Of a stretch of 64,000 bases of DNA, positions 60,478-64,000 are shown in pieces (the first letter of the stretch is position 1; the number at the start of each line of letters is the position of its first letter). The notes under the pieces were generated by a model that was not told where the DNA came from, searched no databases, and was given only the letters and a program-made list of their open reading frames with translations. Made by a program: the position numbers and the translations under genes. The stretch is from Helicobacteraceae bacterium. Lineage in GTDB: Bacteria; Campylobacterota; Campylobacteria; Campylobacterales; Sulfurimonadaceae. Location: contig JALVUF010000034.1 of the NCBI GenBank assembly GCA_027023805.1, positions 1-64,000 of the forward strand, written 5' to 3'.

Positions 60478-61783
60478 AAGTCTTAAAAACAGATTATTAC
60501 TATGGTTTAGCACTGTTCTTACAATCATACTGATAATTTTTGGCTTCTCTTTTTATTATCTGCTAAATAAAAATATCAACCTGACAATCAAATCAGACTT
60601 ATACAAACATGCAGTCGTAATTAAAAATCTTTTATCTAATAAAAAGCGGCTAGACAGATATATTCAAGATACAAAAAGCAAAAACCTAGGCATAGCAGTT
60701 TTTAAAAATAAACATTTTATCATTCAAAATCAAAGCTTTACTTTACATAATAAAAATAAATTTTTAGCATCAAAAAAAGATTTTTTTATACTAGATGATG
60801 AGGGAGACACTTTAAATGCTCTTTATATATTAAAGTTTAGACATCGCGGTGCTATTTTTATTTATAAAAAAGATATTGATGACAAAGGTGAAGATGTAGG
60901 CGATACTTTGGGAGCGCTAATGCCTTTGTTGATGATTATACTCATGTTTGCTGCGAGTAGATTAATAGATAAGATTTTAAATCCTATAAAAGAGATAACC
61001 GGCGCTATTGATGATATCACCATCACCAACTTTAAAACCACCATTCCCCAGAGCAGTGATGAATTTAAAAAGTTGATAGATTCTTATAATGACATGATTG
61101 CTCGGCTTGAAGAGGGAGTAAATACACTAGACAGATTTAACAGCGATGTATCACACGAACTAAAAACCCCTCTTACGGTAATATCAGGAGAAACAGAATT
61201 TGCTCTGCGCAAAAACAGATCTGCAGATGAGTACAAACAAAGCCTAAGCGTTATACAATACGAAGCCTCACAAATCCAAAATATAGTATCAAATCTACTG
61301 TTGCTTACAAAATATAACTCAGACAACATCACACAATCATTTCAAAAGTGCGATTTAACTGATATATTAACCGGCGTTTTAAAGCAGTACGATAAGAAAA
61401 TTACAGCTAAACGACTTTCTTTGCATGTAAAAGCTCTACATCCTATTGTTGCGATGGTTAACACAACCCTTATAACCTCTATATTTTCACACTTAATAGA
61501 TAATGCCGTCAAATACTCTAATTTTGATACACAGATAAATATCTGGCTCTATAAGGAGGGTGCTATCCATTTTATCGTTCAAGACGAGGGCATAGGGATA
61601 CAAAAGGAGCAGATAAGCAAAATTACTGATAGATTTTACCGTATCGACCCATCAAGAAACAAAGATACAAAAGGGTTTGGTCTGGGTCTTGCAATCGTAA
61701 AGCAAGCCGTTGCCCTGCATCATGGCACCATCACAATCACATCCAAGCCACAAGAAGGCACAAGTGTGCATGTAACGATGTAG
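60467..61783 (+). CDS. Sensor histidine kinase
   Basis: FNSDVSHELKTPLTVISGE, DNAVKYS, FGLGLAIVKQAV. Confidence 0.94.
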   Translation: MFFKSLKNRLLLWFSTVLTIILIIFGFSFYYLLNKNINLTIKSDLYKHAVVIKNLLSNKKRLDRYIQDTKSKNLGIAVFKNKHFIIQNQSFTLHNKNKFLASKKDFFILDDEGDTLNALYILKFRHRGAIFIYKKDIDDKGEDVGDTLGALMPLLMIILMFAASRLIDKILNPIKEITGAIDDITITNFKTTIPQSSDEFKKLIDSYNDMIARLEEGVNTLDRFNSDVSHELKTPLTVISGETEFALRKNRSADEYKQSLSVIQYEASQIQNIVSNLLLLTKYNSDNITQSFQKCDLTDILTGVLKQYDKKITAKRLSLHVKALHPIVAMVNTTLITSIFSHLIDNAVKYSNFDTQINIWLYKEGAIHFIVQDEGIGIQKEQISKITDRFYRIDPSRNKDTKGFGLGLAIVKQAVALHHGTITITSKPQEGTSVHVTM

Positions 61784-61845
61784 ATTTCATCTTTATTTCA
61801 TTTTCATACTTTATCATTTCAAAAAATGGCGAAGGATTATTTGTT

Positions 61846-63036
61846 ATGAAAAATCTTATTTATATTATTTTACTCGCCGTATCACTGCCGGCAATAACAC
61901 TTCACCATGCCATATCGCTCATAAACACCAATGCGCTGCAGCTTCATATGCTAGATAAAAATCTATCGGCAAAACAACAAAACATCAACGAAGCAAAGCG
62001 TTTATTTCCAAACAATCCGATATTTAGAGTCTCATTTTCAAGAATCGATTTCTCACCAAATGCCTATAATTTTAAAATATCTCAAAAAATCAATATAGCG
62101 TCTCAGGCACATTACAAAACCCTAATGGCACAAAATAGCTATAAAGCAGCCTCTTTAAATATAAAGCAAACCAAAATCTCGCTCATAACTCAGACTCAAA
62201 AAATATTTTACAAAGCATGGCTTGATAGACAAAACATCGCTATTATTGATAATATTTTAATATATGAGAATCAATTACAACAACAGATAAAAGACAAAAT
62301 AAACTCAGGCGCACAACTTCAAGGAAGTGATGCGATAGTGCTAGTTTCCCTATCGCAATACAAAAGTGAGAAAACACAGTACATGCTAGATTTACATGTA
62401 CAAAAGATACGTCTATCAAACATCTTAAACCAGCATATTGGCTCAATAAACACATCATTTAAAAAAGATTTTTCAAATATCACACTTACAGATTTAAATA
62501 AACAAATTGGTAAAAACTATCGTATTTTAATGATAAATCACCAAATAGACAGATTAAGAGCAAATCTTCAGATGCTGCAAAAAAGCAGATATCTCTCATA
62601 TGTAAAACTTGGATTTAACTACGGCTTAAATGCTAACAATATCACAAACGCAAGAAGTGAAACGATAACGCTTTCTTTACCTATCCCCGTAACAAACTCT
62701 CATCAATATTCAATCGCATCTCTTATGGATAAAATATCTAAGCTTCAATATAAAAAAGAGCTCACGGCAAACCGCATTAAAGCTAATGTAAAGATATTTT
62801 TTAGCGGACTTCAAACAGCTGTAAAGCTGGTATCATTGTATAAAAAAACCGTCTTAAAAGAGCTAAAGATTTATCTAAATGCTACAAAACGGCGATACAA
62901 AAACGGACTAATTCCACTAGAGGTGATGCAAAGTGCATTTATGAATTTCGCGTCAACTAAACAAAGATATATACAAGAGCGCTACGATATCTTACTGGAT
63001 AAATTAAATATATATCAGGAGCTAAGCCATGATTAA
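61846..63036 (+). CDS. TolC-family outer membrane efflux protein
   Basis: Signal peptide plus long helical pattern with NxxxAKQQNINEAKRLFPNNP. Confidence 0.75.
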   Translation: MKNLIYIILLAVSLPAITLHHAISLINTNALQLHMLDKNLSAKQQNINEAKRLFPNNPIFRVSFSRIDFSPNAYNFKISQKINIASQAHYKTLMAQNSYKAASLNIKQTKISLITQTQKIFYKAWLDRQNIAIIDNILIYENQLQQQIKDKINSGAQLQGSDAIVLVSLSQYKSEKTQYMLDLHVQKIRLSNILNQHIGSINTSFKKDFSNITLTDLNKQIGKNYRILMINHQIDRLRANLQMLQKSRYLSYVKLGFNYGLNANNITNARSETITLSLPIPVTNSHQYSIASLMDKISKLQYKKELTANRIKANVKIFFSGLQTAVKLVSLYKKTVLKELKIYLNATKRRYKNGLIPLEVMQSAFMNFASTKQRYIQERYDILLDKLNIYQELSHD

Positions 63037-64000
63037 GACGGTATTTTTTCTCATACTCTGCAATGTTGCGTTATTTGCTTTTCGTATTACACAAGCACCC
63101 GCTAAAGTTCACACATTTGAGCTGACACTAACAGGCTATGCTCACATGAAGCCCTCTTTGACTCAGGAGATAGTTGCCAAAAACAGCGGAATAATACAAG
63201 ACGAACATCTATTAAACGGTGCAAATGTAAAACAAAATGAACCACTTTTTGCAATATCGGGCATAACAACAAATTCAAAAATGATAACACTGCAATCGGA
63301 TATTACCATAGCCAAAAACAGATACAATCTGCTGCAAAAAGAGTATAAAAGAGTTTTACATCTTTACACAATCCATGCTGCTTACAAAAAAGAGCTACAA
63401 AGCATAAAAGCCAAATATCAACGCGGCAAAACAACTCTTTATTCATTGCAAAAGCAACTGGATCAATATAACCACAAGATATTTTACACCGTCAAAAGCA
63501 ACGCAACAGTCCTTAGTATTGCAAAACAAAACGGTAGTTTTGTAAGAGCAGGTGAAGCCGTTTTAACTCTTAGCTCATGCAACAAACTCTATGCCACGGC
63601 ACAGGTTTTTGATGCTTACAATAAAATAAAACCCTCAGATATTATAATTATAAAAACTCCTTTTGGAGATAAAACGGCTAAAGTAGATGCCATCTCAATG
63701 GTAGCGGCAAACAGCGGAGCAAGAGAGATAAATTTTATCTTTACACAAGCAAAATGTCAGGTAATACCTAATGTTATCTATAAAGTTACTGTCTTGTTAA
63801 AAAAGTTTAACGCCATTGCCGTGCCGTCTGAGTGTATTATGAAAAAAAGAGGTAGATTTTATCTACTAGTTATGAACAATAACCGGCCACAGACTCTACA
63901 AGTAAAAATTGGTATAACACAAAATGGATATACGCAGATAAAATCAGGCATCAAGCAAGGGCAAAAAGTTGTAGTTAGCGGTGCATACTTTTTATTCAAT
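63029..64000 (+). CDS. Efflux periplasmic adaptor (membrane-fusion) protein, truncated by window end
   Basis: Open to window end; MIKTVFFLILCNVALFAF...VAKNSGIIQDEHLLNGANVKQNEPLFAISG...VKIGITQNGYTQIKSGIKQGQKVVVSG; overlaps the tolC-like gene by 8 nt. Confidence 0.8.
   Translation, partial: MIKTVFFLILCNVALFAFRITQAPAKVHTFELTLTGYAHMKPSLTQEIVAKNSGIIQDEHLLNGANVKQNEPLFAISGITTNSKMITLQSDITIAKNRYNLLQKEYKRVLHLYTIHAAYKKELQSIKAKYQRGKTTLYSLQKQLDQYNHKIFYTVKSNATVLSIAKQNGSFVRAGEAVLTLSSCNKLYATAQVFDAYNKIKPSDIIIIKTPFGDKTAKVDAISMVAANSGAREINFIFTQAKCQVIPNVIYKVTVLLKKFNAIAVPSECIMKKRGRFYLLVMNNNRPQTLQVKIGITQNGYTQIKSGIKQGQKVVVSGAYFLFN

Overview
The window is ordinary bacterial chromosome. Gene content and order point to Campylobacterota (Sulfurimonas-like epsilonproteobacteria); this is inference, no search was run. 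The first 17.6 kb is one large minus-strand translation/transcription block: tRNA-Thr/Tyr/Gly/Thr - tuf - rpmG - tRNA-Trp - secE - nusG - rplK/A/J/L - rpoB - rpoC - rpsL - rpsG - fusA, converging on the 3' end of prfB. The rest is mostly housekeeping: yaaA, pldA-like, recQ, trxC, rlmB, hemD, guaA, nhaD, nadB, uvrC, lon, bamD, fliW, proC, pckA, rimO, tilS, xerH, miaB, nusA, NDH-2, aguB, dgkA, mscS, an OmpA-like protein, VIT1-like, and a two-component system followed by TolC and a periplasmic adaptor. The most interesting items are: (1) a PAS / tandem-Hpt / NIT-type hybrid kinase / CheY-like cluster at 30.0-35.5 kb, in which one of two Hpt domains lacks its histidine and two of three receivers look degenerate; (2) an unannotated 36-aa LptM-like lipoprotein ORF coupled to nadB; (3) recQ with no canonical start codon for its conserved motif 0; (4) a decayed P-type ATPase C-terminus in a 480-bp gap; (5) a scattered palindrome TTTACATGTAAA; (6) a PilM/N/O-like trio with no secretin or ATPase nearby. 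No CRISPR array, IS element, prophage or rRNA operon was recognised.
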